Both the position numbers and the translations under genes were made by a program. 64,000 nt of DNA from Candidatus Methanoperedens nitratireducens (GTDB taxonomy: Archaea > Halobacteriota > Methanosarcinia > Methanosarcinales > Methanoperedenaceae). Shown piece by piece: positions 51,109 to 60,615 of the stretch; the first letter of the stretch is position 1, and every line of letters starts with the position of its first letter. The stretch covers positions 55,651 through 119,650 of the forward strand of contig NZ_JMIY01000008.1 in assembly GCF_000685155.1 (NCBI RefSeq), written 5' to 3'. Under the pieces are notes generated by a model. The model was not told the DNA's origin. It did not search any database and was given only the letters and a program-made list of their open reading frames with translations.

Positions 51109-52584
51109 TTGCAGGAATATAAGCTTTTCATAAACGGAGAATGGGTAGAATCAAGCACAGGCGAGACTTTTGATGATTATAACCCCACAACTCTTGAGTT
51201 AATCGGAAAAATACAGAGAGCATCGCAGGATGACGTGCAGCGTGCTGCAGATAGCGCTGAAGATGCATTTGAGAGATGGAGCAGTACACCTCCTCCATAC
51301 CGCGGCAAGATACTCTTTCAGGCAGCAAGGATGCTTGAGGAAAGAAAGGAAGAGCTTGCGCGCCTTATGACAATCGAGATGGGAAAGGTTCTGGATGAGA
51401 CGCGGGGGGATGTCCAGGAAGCAATCGATATGACATACTATGCAGCAGGGGAAGGAAGACGTCTTTTAGGGGAGACAACACCGTCTGAACTTCCGAACAA
51501 ATTCTGTCTTACGGTCAGAAGGCCCATAGGTGTAGTCGGGCTGATCACGCCCTGGAACTTCCCGCTTGCGATCCCTTCCTGGAAGATAATGCCTGCCCTG
51601 ATCTGTGGGAATACAGCAGTATTTAAACCTGCAAGCGATACACCAATACTTGCCATAGAACTTGTGAAAATACTCACAGAGGCAGGGCTTCCAAAAGGCG
51701 TACTGAACCTTGTGACCGGGGATGGAAGCACTGTGGGCGGTGCGATTATCAGGAACAGGAAGATCCGCTCCATATCCTTCACAGGCTCACTTGAGACGGG
51801 TAAACTGGTAATGGGTGAGGCAAGCAGGGATATGAAAAGGGTCTCTCTTGAGCTTGGCGGGAAGAACCCGATCATTGTTATGGACGATGCTGACCTGAAC
51901 CTTGCTGTAGACGGTATTCTGTGGGGAGCGTTCGGAACTGCAGGGCAGCGGTGCACTGCAGCAAGCCGCGTCATAGCGCATGAGAAGATACTGCCTCTCC
52001 TCCAGGAGAAACTTATCGAGAGAACAAAACAGCTTAAAATAGGCAACGGTCTTGATGAGGGTACCGACATCGGTCCTGTTATCAATAACTCACAGCTTCA
52101 GAAGATAGCAAAATATGTAGAGATAGGAAAGGATGAAGGTGCTAAACTGGTTCAGGGCGGAAGTATCATCAAGCCCCTGCCAGGCTACTTCTTTGAACCT
52201 ACCATATTTACAGATGCAGCTTCTGATATGAAAATAGCACAGGATGAGATATTCGGCCCTGTTGTATCTTTAATCAGCGCCGGTAATCTTGATGAGGCAA
52301 TACAGATCGCCAATTCCGTGGTATATGGGCTTTCATCCTCTATCTATACAGATAGCATTAATGACGCTTTCAGGGCAATTGAAAAAATAGAAGCAGGCAT
52401 AACATACATCAACTCATCTACAATCGGAGCTGAGATCCACCTGCCGTTCGGGGGTGTGAAATCATCAGGAAACGGAGCCCGTGAAGCAGGTACAACAGCG
52501 ATAGAGGAATTCACAGAATTGAAAACCGTTTATTTTGATTACAGTGGAAAGCTCCAGAAAGCACAGATAGATCTGGCGTATTAG
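51109..52584 (+). CDS. NAD(P)-dependent aldehyde dehydrogenase
   Basis: A 491-residue ALDH. Seen: ITPWNFPLAIPSWKIMPALICGN with the cofactor Asn, SLELGGKNPIIV with the general-base Glu, GTAGQRCTAASR with the catalytic Cys, and EIFGPVVSL. The sequence is nearest to the ALDH7/semialdehyde group, so it may oxidise an amino-acid-derived semialdehyde. Start is TTG 51109 with GGTGAGG 5 bases upstream. It is 8 bases ahead of a class III aminotransferase gene, making a semialdehyde the likely shared intermediate. Confidence 0.94.
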   Translation: MQEYKLFINGEWVESSTGETFDDYNPTTLELIGKIQRASQDDVQRAADSAEDAFERWSSTPPPYRGKILFQAARMLEERKEELARLMTIEMGKVLDETRGDVQEAIDMTYYAAGEGRRLLGETTPSELPNKFCLTVRRPIGVVGLITPWNFPLAIPSWKIMPALICGNTAVFKPASDTPILAIELVKILTEAGLPKGVLNLVTGDGSTVGGAIIRNRKIRSISFTGSLETGKLVMGEASRDMKRVSLELGGKNPIIVMDDADLNLAVDGILWGAFGTAGQRCTAASRVIAHEKILPLLQEKLIERTKQLKIGNGLDEGTDIGPVINNSQLQKIAKYVEIGKDEGAKLVQGGSIIKPLPGYFFEPTIFTDAASDMKIAQDEIFGPVVSLISAGNLDEAIQIANSVVYGLSSSIYTDSINDAFRAIEKIEAGITYINSSTIGAEIHLPFGGVKSSGNGAREAGTTAIEEFTELKTVYFDYSGKLQKAQIDLAY

Positions 52585-52592
52585 GAGGGATA

Positions 52593-53888
52593 ATGAGAAC
52601 TATGAGAACTACAGGCCCAAAATCCAGGGATATCATAGGCAGGGATAATAAAGTCATATCACCGTCACTTACGCGGCTGTATGACCTGGTGGTTGACCAT
52701 GCTGAGGGCTCGATCATATTCGATGTTGATGGCAACCGCTACATCGATTTTGCCGCAGGCGTGGCTGTAATGAATACAGGATACAGGTGCAAAGAGGTCA
52801 TAGACGCTGTTAAAGAGCAGGCAGAGAGGACGTTCCACTGCGAGTTTTCAGATTTTTATGCAGAGATGCCGCTGAGACTGGCAGAGAAGCTCTGCGGGTT
52901 AACAGGGTATGAGAAGGTGTTTCTCTCAAACTCAGGAGCAGAGGCGGTAGAGGCTGCAATGAAGCTTGCATTCTGGCACACACGGAGAAACAGTATGATT
53001 GCATTCTACCATGCCTTCCATGGAAGAACGCTTGGTGCGCTATCTCTTACAAGCTCAAAAATACGGCATAAAGAGCATTTCCCTTCGCTTCGGGTCGTGC
53101 ATTCCTACTACGCGTATTGCTATCGCTGCCCTTTTAATCTTGAATGCCCCCAGTGTGGTATAGCCTGCGCTAAAGAGATAGAACGCACCATACTCAAAAG
53201 AGAGCTATCACCGGAGGATACGGCTGCTATAGTAGTAGAACCAATACAGGGAGAGGGCGGGGTCATAGTCCCGCCGCCCGAATTCCACAAAGAGATTCGC
53301 AGGATATGCGATGAGAACAGCGTGCTGCTGATAGCCGATGAGATCCAGAGCGGTGGTTTCCGCACAGGTAAGTTCATGGCAATGGAGAATTTTAATGTAA
53401 AGGCTGATATCGTGTGCATGGCAAAGTCAATTGGCGGCGGGATGCCTCTTGGTGCTACGTTATCAACAGGCAAGATAATGAGCTGGCCATCCGGGGCGCA
53501 TGGCAACACATTCGGGGGAAACCTGCTTGCCTCTGCTTCCGGGCTTGCAGCGCTTGAGTTCATGGAGAGCAATAAACTTGGAGATCAAGCGGTTGATAAA
53601 GGCGCATATATTATCAAGCGCCTGAATGAGCTCAAGGATCAATATCGGATAATCGGGGATGTGCGGGGCATGGGTCTTCTGATAGGTGTGGAACTCGTGG
53701 AGGAGAACAAAGACCCTGCTGTTGAGAAACGTGATCTGATCATTAAGAAGGCTTTTGAGGGTGGATTGATCATGCTTCCTGCAGGTGATTCTGTTATCAG
53801 GTTTGTACCGCCTCTGGTAATTTCTAAGGAGGAGATCGACTGCGGCTTTGAGATATTTGAGGATGCGCTCAAGGCCGTGGGAAAATAA
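52593..53888 (+). CDS. Class III omega-aminotransferase
   Basis: A 431-residue PLP transaminase. The PLP site has LSNSGAEAVEAAMKLA, HAFHGRTLGALSLT, LIADEIQSGGFRTGK (Asp of the pyridine N) and CMAKSIGGGMP (Schiff-base Lys). The region YCYRCPFNLECPQCGIAC with four Cys is shared with archaeal GABA/ornithine/lysine transaminases and amino acid racemases of this family. Together with the dehydrogenase upstream it could turn GABA, lysine or ornithine into a carboxylic acid through a semialdehyde, or run toward a compatible solute. GGAGG ribosome site 5 bases before ATG. Confidence 0.93.
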   Translation: MRTMRTTGPKSRDIIGRDNKVISPSLTRLYDLVVDHAEGSIIFDVDGNRYIDFAAGVAVMNTGYRCKEVIDAVKEQAERTFHCEFSDFYAEMPLRLAEKLCGLTGYEKVFLSNSGAEAVEAAMKLAFWHTRRNSMIAFYHAFHGRTLGALSLTSSKIRHKEHFPSLRVVHSYYAYCYRCPFNLECPQCGIACAKEIERTILKRELSPEDTAAIVVEPIQGEGGVIVPPPEFHKEIRRICDENSVLLIADEIQSGGFRTGKFMAMENFNVKADIVCMAKSIGGGMPLGATLSTGKIMSWPSGAHGNTFGGNLLASASGLAALEFMESNKLGDQAVDKGAYIIKRLNELKDQYRIIGDVRGMGLLIGVELVEENKDPAVEKRDLIIKKAFEGGLIMLPAGDSVIRFVPPLVISKEEIDCGFEIFEDALKAVGK

Positions 53889-53944
53889 GGAATAGCGAAG
53901 GAATCTATTAATATATCAAGATTATTAATGTATTCAGATTGGAA

Positions 53945-54547
53945 ATGATCAGCACAGATTTTTTAAATTCAGAAATATTCGCATGGGTTATTCTGCCGAT
54001 ACTTATTTTTACTGCAAGGATTTTAGACGTTACTTTGGGGACAATACGCATAATTTTTATTTCAAGAGGCGAAAAATACCTTGCTCCACTGTTTGGGTTT
54101 TTTGAAATAATCATCTGGCTCTTTGCGCTCGGACAAATTATGCAAAATCTCACCAACATTGCCTATTATGTCGCTTATGCAGGAGGTTTTGCAATGGGAA
54201 ATTTCGCAGGAATATATATTGAAAACAAAATGGCAATGGGTACACTGGTTGTCCGTATTATCACAAAAAAGGACACGAGCGAATTGATTAATTCGCTTAA
54301 ATCTATTGGCTATGGGGTTACGAGCGTGGATGCTGAAGGAGCTACAGGCCAGGTAAAAATCGTTTTCACGATTATCAAACGCAAAGAGGTCAATAATGTT
54401 GTGGGCATAATTAAGAGATTTAATCCCAAGGCCTTTTTTTCTATAGAAGAGGTCAGATCAGCCAGTGAGGGCATATTTCCATCAACAAGATCCCATTATG
54501 GAAAAGACATTTTTAGTTCTTTCAGACTGAATCGACTCGGAAAATAA
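53945..54547 (+). CDS. UPF0316/DUF2179 membrane protein
   Basis: A 200-residue protein with three N-terminal membrane helices (about 10-28, 42-68 and 75-95) followed by a soluble DUF2179-like ferredoxin-fold domain from 105 (VVRIITKKDTSELINSLKS and GQVKIVFTIIKRKEV). ATG 53945 is used; a TTG two codons upstream is in frame. The family is widespread but its role is not settled. Probably a single-gene unit. Confidence 0.88.
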   Translation: MISTDFLNSEIFAWVILPILIFTARILDVTLGTIRIIFISRGEKYLAPLFGFFEIIIWLFALGQIMQNLTNIAYYVAYAGGFAMGNFAGIYIENKMAMGTLVVRIITKKDTSELINSLKSIGYGVTSVDAEGATGQVKIVFTIIKRKEVNNVVGIIKRFNPKAFFSIEEVRSASEGIFPSTRSHYGKDIFSSFRLNRLGK

Positions 54548-54597
54548 ACTGCCTTTGATTTGATACTTCTCTTTTTTCAAAATATAGGAGTTTATAA

Positions 54598-54670
54598 ACC
54601 GCAGATGAACGCGGATAAACGCAGATGCCTTTTTATAAATCTGCGTTATCCTGTTGATCCTGTTAATCTA
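54598..54670. repeat. Dispersed-type cgcagat palindromic repeat
   Basis: aaccgcagatgaacgcggat followed by aaacgcagat and, after a 12-base loop, aaatctgcgttatcctg. aacgcagat (54618-54626) and atctgcgtt (54639-54647) are perfect 9-base inverted copies. The words cgcagat/gcggat repeat several times. Sequences of this cgcagat type are dispersed intergenic repeats in many environmental genomes. It lies between the UPF0316 and alcohol dehydrogenase genes, which end toward each other. Confidence 0.6.
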
Positions 54671-55882
54671 CATCCCCGGCACAAGCTCCACCTTGACCCA
54701 GCCAGGCTGACGCAGGTCGAAGGCTTTATAGGCCTCGATCGCCGATGTGAGAGGCTCGATCTGTGTCAGGAACCTCTCTGGATCAACTGAACCGCTGCGG
54801 ATAAGATCAATGAGCATCGGGATATACTTTCGATGGTTGCAGTTCCCCATATTGATCTTGAGGTTCTTGCCCATAGCCTGGCCAATCGGGAAGAACCGGG
54901 CTGTTTCAGGATAAACGCCTATGATCGATAATGTTCCTGCTTTGGCCAGTGCCTCCACTCCCCACTGTAGTGCCTGGGAAGGTGCATCGCCAGGCTTCCA
55001 GACATCACCCTGCGGATGGGTTTCGGGCGCAACCTCCTTTACTTCCCGCTGGAACTCCCCAGCCTTCTGCTCTGCCTGCCTGACTGCAGGCCCCCTGTGC
55101 GGGTGCTCAGCCTCAACCCCGACTGCATCTATAGCACGGTCAACGCCTATTCCGCCTGTGAGGTGATGGATCACTTCGATTGGTTCCTCTTCTTCGAAAT
55201 TGATCACCTCTGCCCCCAGTGATCTTGCCATATCAAGACGGGATGGAACCTCATCGACCGCCAGGACACGGCCTGCACCGAGGAGCATGGCGCTGATAAT
55301 GGCGAACTGGCCTACAGGGCCGCATCCAAAGACAGCAACTGTATCGCCCGGATCGATCTCGGCCAGCCTTGCCCCGAAAAAGCCGGTCGGGAAGACATCG
55401 GATAGCATGATCGCCTGGTTATCACTTATCTCATCTGGCAGCTTAACAAGCCCGACGTTGGCGTAGGGAATGCGGGCTTTCTCAGCCTGAAGACCGTTGA
55501 AAGGTCCCGTATCCTTCGGCCCTCCAAAGTAGGCAGTACCTGCCAGCGGTCCGTTCGGGTTGGCATTATCGCACTGGGAGAAAAAGCCAGCGCGGCAGTA
55601 GGTGCAGTATCCACAACTGATGGTAGACGGGATAACGACCCTGTCGCCGACCCTCATGTTCCGCACCTCAGGCCCGATCTGCTCGACTATTCCTACACCC
55701 TCGTGTCCCATGATCGTGCCTGGCTGCATCCCTGGCGTTGTGCCACGGACCATATGCAGGTCAGTTCCACAGATGGAAGAAGCCGTGAGGCGCACGATGG
55801 CATCATTTGGCTGCTCGATCTGCGGCTCAGGCATATCCTCCAGGCGGATATCGCCAATACCATGAAAAACAACAGCTTTCAT
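54668..55882 (-). CDS. Zinc alcohol/formaldehyde dehydrogenase
   Basis: A 404-residue MDR-family enzyme. Catalytic zinc: C38 in ICGTDLHMVRG, GHEGVGIVE with His and Glu; structural zinc: SCGYCTYCRAGFFSQC with four Cys. The Rossmann site is VFGCGPVGQFAIISA. The long insertion and the GTAYFGGPKDTGPFNGLQAE segment fit the glutathione-independent formaldehyde dehydrogenase group, which act on formaldehyde or alcohols with tightly bound NAD. High G+C against neighbours suggests acquisition. Confidence 0.9.
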   Translation of the reverse strand: MKAVVFHGIGDIRLEDMPEPQIEQPNDAIVRLTASSICGTDLHMVRGTTPGMQPGTIMGHEGVGIVEQIGPEVRNMRVGDRVVIPSTISCGYCTYCRAGFFSQCDNANPNGPLAGTAYFGGPKDTGPFNGLQAEKARIPYANVGLVKLPDEISDNQAIMLSDVFPTGFFGARLAEIDPGDTVAVFGCGPVGQFAIISAMLLGAGRVLAVDEVPSRLDMARSLGAEVINFEEEEPIEVIHHLTGGIGVDRAIDAVGVEAEHPHRGPAVRQAEQKAGEFQREVKEVAPETHPQGDVWKPGDAPSQALQWGVEALAKAGTLSIIGVYPETARFFPIGQAMGKNLKINMGNCNHRKYIPMLIDLIRSGSVDPERFLTQIEPLTSAIEAYKAFDLRQPGWVKVELVPGM

Positions 55883-56088
55883 AATTCACTCCCCTTATCT
55901 TTCTTATTTTGATTTGTTTTCATACTTTACCCCCATATCTCCTTTTAATCTATTCTGTACTTCACCCTCTAAAATTAATCTTTGCTCTGTTTTACATATA
56001 TAACTTGCGCTGCTTTCAGATGTGGAAGTAGTTGCAGAAGTGATTAATTCCAAGTGCTTATATAAACAGTCGAACTAAATAGCACACC

Positions 56089-57282
56089 ATGTCTGGAAAT
56101 ACCTTCGGCACACTCTTTCGCATAACAACATGGGGTGAGAGCCATGGCTATGGAGCGGGCGTGGTGATAGACGGCTGCCCGGCAGGTCTTCCACTCAATG
56201 AGGCAGATATCCAGAAAGAACTTGACCGCCGCCGTCCGGGCCAGAGTGATATAACCACACCAAGGAAAGAGGAGGATAAAGCAGAGATCTTATCAGGGGT
56301 ATTCTCAGGAAAGACCACAGGCGCGCCAATATCGATAATGGTCAAAAATAAGGATGTTGACTCAAGTAAATACGAAGAGCTTAAGAGTACACCGCGCCCG
56401 GGACATGCTGATCTGACCTATGAGTTAAAATACGGCTTTCGTGACTTCAGGGGAGGGGGAAGGTCATCCGCCAGGGAGACGATAGGCCGTGTAGCCGCCG
56501 GTGCAGTTGCAAAGAAGATCCTCGCCCGCTTCGGTGTTGAGGTACTTGGCCATGTGGTTGAGCTTGGAGGTATTCGCGCAAGACCTGTTAGCATAGAAGA
56601 GATCCGTGAGAATACAGAGAAAAACCCGATCAGGTGCGCAGATCCCGGGGCGGCAGGAGAGATGCAGACCGTGGTTCACATGGCGAGAAGCGAAGGTGAC
56701 AGCGTGGGCGGGATAGTTGAGATACTTGCTCATGGTGTTCCCGCCGGCGTGGGTGAACCTGTATTCGATAAGCTCAGCGCAGAACTTGCAAAGGGGCTAA
56801 TGAGCATAGGCGCAGTAAAAGGCGTTGAGATCGGGGCGGGATTCAGATCCGCACTCATGAGAGGCAGCCAGATGAATGATCCGATTATTCTTCAGGAATC
56901 CACGTATGCCAGCAGGCATACGTGTGTGCGTCCTCCCGAGACGCAACTCGGGATGAATGACCCAATTACTCTTCAGGAATCCACGTATGATGGAAAGATA
57001 GGCATGCTTACCAACAATGCTGGCGGGATTCTTGGAGGTATCAGCAATGGTGAGACGGTCGTATGCAGGATAGCAGTTAAACCCACGCCTTCGATCTCAA
57101 AGGAGCAGTGCACTGTTGATATGAGCAATATGAAAGAGACAAAAATAAAAATAAAGGGGCGTCATGACCCTACGATTCCGCCGCGCATAGTTCCCGTGGC
57201 AGAGGCCATGGTTGCGCTTGTGCTTGTCGACCAGATGATGAGGGGTGGGTTTATTAATACTTCAACTATCGGAGAGAAGTAA
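56089..57282 (+). CDS. aroC: Chorismate synthase with in-frame insertion
   Basis: A 397-residue enzyme turning EPSP into chorismate with reduced FMN. Hallmarks: [58 protein letters not shown] and [15 protein letters not shown]. Near residues 262-300 the segment [12 protein letters not shown] is present twice; the second copy reads [12 protein letters not shown]. The extra 27 residues come from an 81-base in-frame duplication-insertion (see 56872-56989). Without it the length would be about 370, the family norm. The frame is intact and the catalytic blocks are kept, so it is probably active. sepS starts 4 bases after the stop. Confidence 0.93.
   Translation: MSGNTFGTLFRITTWGESHGYGAGVVIDGCPAGLPLNEADIQKELDRRRPGQSDITTPRKEEDKAEILSGVFSGKTTGAPISIMVKNKDVDSSKYEELKSTPRPGHADLTYELKYGFRDFRGGGRSSARETIGRVAAGAVAKKILARFGVEVLGHVVELGGIRARPVSIEEIRENTEKNPIRCADPGAAGEMQTVVHMARSEGDSVGGIVEILAHGVPAGVGEPVFDKLSAELAKGLMSIGAVKGVEIGAGFRSALMRGSQMNDPIILQESTYASRHTCVRPPETQLGMNDPITLQESTYDGKIGMLTNNAGGILGGISNGETVVCRIAVKPTPSISKEQCTVDMSNMKETKIKIKGRHDPTIPPRIVPVAEAMVALVLVDQMMRGGFINTSTIGEK
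56872..56989. repeat. 37-bp duplication flanking a hairpin-rich 44-bp insert in aroC
   Basis: Two 37-base copies, at 56872-56908 and 56953-56989, differ at only three positions. Between them are 44 bases containing a hairpin with cacgtatgcc-agca-ggcatacgtg (10 perfect pairs, partly using the first copy) and another with tcccgag-acgcaa-ctcggga (7 pairs, partly using the second). The whole adds 81 bases and keeps the frame. Confidence 0.85.
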
Positions 57283-57286
57283 GGCC

Positions 57287-58900
57287 ATGAAATTCAATCC
57301 TGATGAAATTAAAGAAGCAACAAGAGCGGATTTTGACACTGCATGGAATGAAGGAAGAAAATACATATCCAGTCCTGGAGTCAATGAAAAATACCCGCGA
57401 TACGCGTTAAGATACGGTAAACCTCATCCTGTCTTTGATACAATCCAGCGCCTGCGCGAAGCATATATGAGGCTGGGTTTTGAAGAGGTCATGAACCCGA
57501 TCATTGTAGAGGACAGGGATATACATAAGCAATTCGGATATGAAGCGCTTGCTGTTCTTGATCGCTGCTTCTATACAGGCGGTCTTCCAAGACCCAATGT
57601 CGGGATCTCAGATGAGAGGATAGGAAAGATAAAAAGCATCCTTGGAGATCTGGATGATGAAAGGATTGAGAGGATAAGGCAGATACTTCATTCATACAAG
57701 AAAGGAGAGATCGAAGGGGATGATCTGGTTCCTGAGATGGCGGCCAGGCTGGAAGTATCTGATTCAAGGGTCGCTGTGATGATCGACCGTGTATTTCCTG
57801 AATTCAAGTCCATTGTCCCTGTGTGCTCTCAGAACACGCTTAGAAGCCATATGACCTCCGGGTGGTTCATAAGCCTTGGAGCGATGTGTGATTACCGCAC
57901 AACACCCCTTAAGCTCTTTTCTGTAGACAGGTGCTTCCGCCGCGAGCAGGCCGAGGATGCCACGCGCCTTATGGCATATTATTCTGCATCCTGCGTCATA
58001 ATGGATGAGGATGTCAGCATCGAGGATGGAAAAGCCGTAGCGTCAGGACTACTTTCTCAATTCGGTTTTTCTAATTTCAATTTCAGGCCCGATGATAAGA
58101 GGAGCAAGTACTATGTTCCAGATACCCAGATCGAGGTCTTTGCCTACCACCCTAAACTTGTGGGTTCAAGGACTAAATACAGGGACGGCTGGGTAGAGGT
58201 AGCTACGTTCGGGATATACTCTCCATCCGCGCTTTCACAATACAATATACCTTACCCTGTGATGAATCTGGGGATGGGTGTTGAGCGCCTTGCCATGATA
58301 CTGCATGATTCAACAGATATACGCGCGCTGACGTATCCGCAGTTCCAGTACAGGATTAACTGGGTTATGTCTGATAGCGATATCGCAGCAATGGTATACG
58401 TAGATGATACTCCTGCAACACAGACAGGGCGGGAGATACAGAGCGCCATTGCAATGGCCTGCGAACAACATGGAGATACCCCTAGCCCGTGCGGGTTCAC
58501 TGCATGGGAGGGGCGGTTATTTGATAAAAATATAAGGGTAAAGGTCGTGGAGCCGGAAGAGAATACAAAGCTTTGCGGTCCTGCTGCGATGAACGAGATC
58601 ATTTCCTACAAAAACGATGTCCTGGGATTACCCAGGATTCCCAGATGGGACGATGCATTCAGGAATGGTGTGAGCACAGGCATCAGATATATAGATGCAT
58701 TCGCTGCACGCTGCGCCAGAGAGATAGAGGATGCAGCACAAAAGGGCAGCGATTGTGAGATCAGGGTGAGGATAATTAAGGTCCCCTCTGAGATAAATAT
58801 CAGGCTTGATCCTGTTGCACAGCTTTATATAACCGGGAACAAGAAAAAGATAGATATACGGGGACCTGTCTTTACAACTGTGAGAATGGAGATTATTTAA
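57287..58900 (+). CDS. sepS: O-phosphoseryl-tRNA synthetase
   Basis: A 537-residue class II synthetase that charges tRNA-Cys with O-phosphoserine, the first step of tRNA-dependent cysteine formation in methanogens and Archaeoglobus. It starts MKFNPDEIKEATRADFDTAW; motif 2 is in DRCFRREQAEDATRLMAYYSAS and motif 3 in NLGMGVERLAMIL. SepCysS is not in the window. ATG 57287 has GGAGAG and GTAAGG just before it and gives the usual length; a frame extension overlapping aroC is not needed. Part of the aroC-sepS-nuclease-aroK-aroQ operon. Confidence 0.97.
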   Translation: MKFNPDEIKEATRADFDTAWNEGRKYISSPGVNEKYPRYALRYGKPHPVFDTIQRLREAYMRLGFEEVMNPIIVEDRDIHKQFGYEALAVLDRCFYTGGLPRPNVGISDERIGKIKSILGDLDDERIERIRQILHSYKKGEIEGDDLVPEMAARLEVSDSRVAVMIDRVFPEFKSIVPVCSQNTLRSHMTSGWFISLGAMCDYRTTPLKLFSVDRCFRREQAEDATRLMAYYSASCVIMDEDVSIEDGKAVASGLLSQFGFSNFNFRPDDKRSKYYVPDTQIEVFAYHPKLVGSRTKYRDGWVEVATFGIYSPSALSQYNIPYPVMNLGMGVERLAMILHDSTDIRALTYPQFQYRINWVMSDSDIAAMVYVDDTPATQTGREIQSAIAMACEQHGDTPSPCGFTAWEGRLFDKNIRVKVVEPEENTKLCGPAAMNEIISYKNDVLGLPRIPRWDDAFRNGVSTGIRYIDAFAARCAREIEDAAQKGSDCEIRVRIIKVPSEINIRLDPVAQLYITGNKKKIDIRGPVFTTVRMEII

Positions 58901-58921
58901 ATAATTACTGATAAAGTATCG

Positions 58922-59467
58922 ATGATGAAACTGAAAGCTGAGCCTTATACCCTGAGATTGCGTCCGGATGTCCAGAAATCCGAGCAGGCACTGCGCCGCA
59001 ATTTAAATCTTCTATGGTGCAGTGGTGTGCTATTTAATGTTCTTGCGTTTAAGAACATGGCAAATAAAGTCGAATTTGATGCTGTTCTCTGGAACGATGA
59101 GGCGATATTATTTATTGAGTATAAGGATTCCCCGTCCATGTACAAAAACATGGAGGCAAAGCGAGCGCAGCAAATAAAAGGGTACTCAAGAAACATTGCC
59201 AGAGCGTTTGGTTTTCAGAAATATAATTTTATCATTGTGGTCAACGGTCTTGAGCAAAGGGTGGAGAAAGGGAGCGCTGCAGTGATACCGCTTAATGAAC
59301 TTATCAATTACGTACCCGGGTTCGAATCATCACTCGAAGAACTTGATTATATTGATTGGCTTTTAAGTAAATATAACCGACAGGAGAATCCGGTTGAGTT
59401 TACTAAGGAACTTGTATTAAAAGAGTTGAAGATATTGAGAGATAAGATCAAGCAGATAAATAAATAA
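58922..59467 (+). CDS. Small PD-(D/E)XK nuclease-like protein
   Basis: A 181-residue protein. The active-site layout EFDAVLWNDEAILFIEYKDS gives D53 and E66-Y67-K68, a textbook D-x12-E-x-K restriction-fold core, and the following helix AKRAQQIKGYSRNIARAFG has the Gln often found there. The C-terminus is a coiled helix ending LKILRDKIKQINK. It sits 21 bases after sepS and 1 base before aroK, so it is expressed with translation and shikimate genes although it seems a DNA or RNA enzyme. RNA or DNA target unknown; NERD-like nucleases are the nearest resemblance I can see. Confidence 0.75.
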   Translation: MMKLKAEPYTLRLRPDVQKSEQALRRNLNLLWCSGVLFNVLAFKNMANKVEFDAVLWNDEAILFIEYKDSPSMYKNMEAKRAQQIKGYSRNIARAFGFQKYNFIIVVNGLEQRVEKGSAAVIPLNELINYVPGFESSLEELDYIDWLLSKYNRQENPVEFTKELVLKELKILRDKIKQINK

Positions 59468-59468
59468 T

Positions 59469-60329
59469 ATGAAGCAATCAGGATATGCCTGTGCCTACGG
59501 GGCAGGGACGATAATCAATGCGATAGCTACATGGAAAGGGGCAGCTTTTGGCATTGATCTGAGAACAGAGGCAGAGGTTATACTGACAGATTCTAAAAAG
59601 ATCCAGGGATATATAGAAGGGGGAGGGGATACCTCTCTTATCGAGCGCTGTGTTGAACTTATTCTTCTGCGGTTTGGCGCAGGATTCGGAGCAGAGGTCA
59701 CAACAAAAAGCGAGGTACCTATATCAAGCGGACTTAAAAGCTCAAGCGCAGCCGCAAACGCAGCAGTGCTTGCAACCCTTGATGCGCTCGGTGAAAAGCT
59801 TGAACCGATTGAGGCTGTAAGAATCGGAGTTCAGGCTGCACTTGATTCAAAAGTTACAATTACCGGTGCTTTCGACGATGCATGTGCTTCTATGCTTGGT
59901 GGATTTGTAATCACCGATAACAGGAAAAAGGAACTTATCAAAAGAGTGGAGCGCGATTTTGAGGTACTTATCCTGGCGCCAGAACAAAAAAAGCCTTCAC
60001 CAGCCAGCGTTGCACGCTCAAGATTTATCGCACCCTGGGTTGATCTTGCTTATAGAGAAGCCATCTCTGGAAATTATGAGAGAGCTATGACATTGAATGG
60101 TTTCTTATACTGCGCAGCACTTGGCTTCAGTACAGAGCCCATGATGGCCGCACTTGAGCTGGGTATCGAGGGCACAGGCCTATCAGGCACAGGGCCTGCA
60201 TATACCGCGATCGGGAATCCTGACCTGCTCGATCAGCTTGAGCCTGTATGGCGCGGGATGGGCGGAAAGGTGATAAGGACCAAGGTAAATAATACAGGTG
60301 TGAATAACGGTGTAAAAACATGCAGTTAA
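59469..60329 (+). CDS. aroK: Shikimate kinase, archaeal GHMP type
   Basis: A 286-residue GHMP-superfamily kinase, unrelated to bacterial AroK, phosphorylating shikimate at O3. The ATP loop is PISSGLKSSSAAANAAV at 84-100, the first motif is AYGAGTIINAIATWKGAAFGID, and the C-terminal motif is GTGLSGTGPAYTAIG. Length is normal. Overlaps the chorismate mutase start by 10 bases. Genes for three steps (aroK, aroC, aroQ) share this operon. Confidence 0.96.
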   Translation: MKQSGYACAYGAGTIINAIATWKGAAFGIDLRTEAEVILTDSKKIQGYIEGGGDTSLIERCVELILLRFGAGFGAEVTTKSEVPISSGLKSSSAAANAAVLATLDALGEKLEPIEAVRIGVQAALDSKVTITGAFDDACASMLGGFVITDNRKKELIKRVERDFEVLILAPEQKKPSPASVARSRFIAPWVDLAYREAISGNYERAMTLNGFLYCAALGFSTEPMMAALELGIEGTGLSGTGPAYTAIGNPDLLDQLEPVWRGMGGKVIRTKVNNTGVNNGVKTCS

Positions 60330-60604
60330 AAGAGGTCAGAGGAAAAATCCAGAAAATTGATGAGGAACTGCTCTGTCTTATCGAAAAAAGGACAAATCTG
60401 GCAAAGGAAGTGCTTGATGCAAAGAGAGCCGAGGGAAAGACGATTAATGATGTTGAGCAGAATAAAGTAGTGCTGGACAGGGTGACGAATGCGGCAACAG
60501 AACGCGGGCTTGATGGTGAGCAGGTGAAGAAGATTTTTGAGATACTTATCAACATGAATATAGAGCGGCAGCATGAACTGAGCGGGGAAGGGAATTTACC
60601 CTAA
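60320..60604 (+). CDS. aroQ: Chorismate mutase, AroQ type
   Basis: A 94-residue all-helical enzyme that turns chorismate to prephenate for Phe and Tyr. It starts LKEVRGKIQKIDEELLCLIEKRTNLAKEVLDAKR: R6, the R22-type helix and K34 place the active-site residues. A second helix pair ends IFEILINMNIERQHEL. Short stand-alone form, usual in archaea. Last gene of the aroC operon. Confidence 0.94.
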   Translation: MQLKEVRGKIQKIDEELLCLIEKRTNLAKEVLDAKRAEGKTINDVEQNKVVLDRVTNAATERGLDGEQVKKIFEILINMNIERQHELSGEGNLP

Positions 60605-60615
60605 TGAGATGTTAG

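Noticed and set aside
56872-56989. Sequencing or assembly artefact in aroC
   Set aside because: Kept as real for now: the copies differ at three sites and the frame is preserved, which an assembly duplication would not explain.
57245-57286. SepS start at the upstream ATG overlapping aroC
   Set aside because: The 14 extra residues are just the aroC end in another frame; the family begins at MKFNPDE.
59316-59336. gttcgaatc word like a tRNA T-arm
   Set aside because: It lies inside the nuclease coding frame and no other tRNA arms are found nearby.
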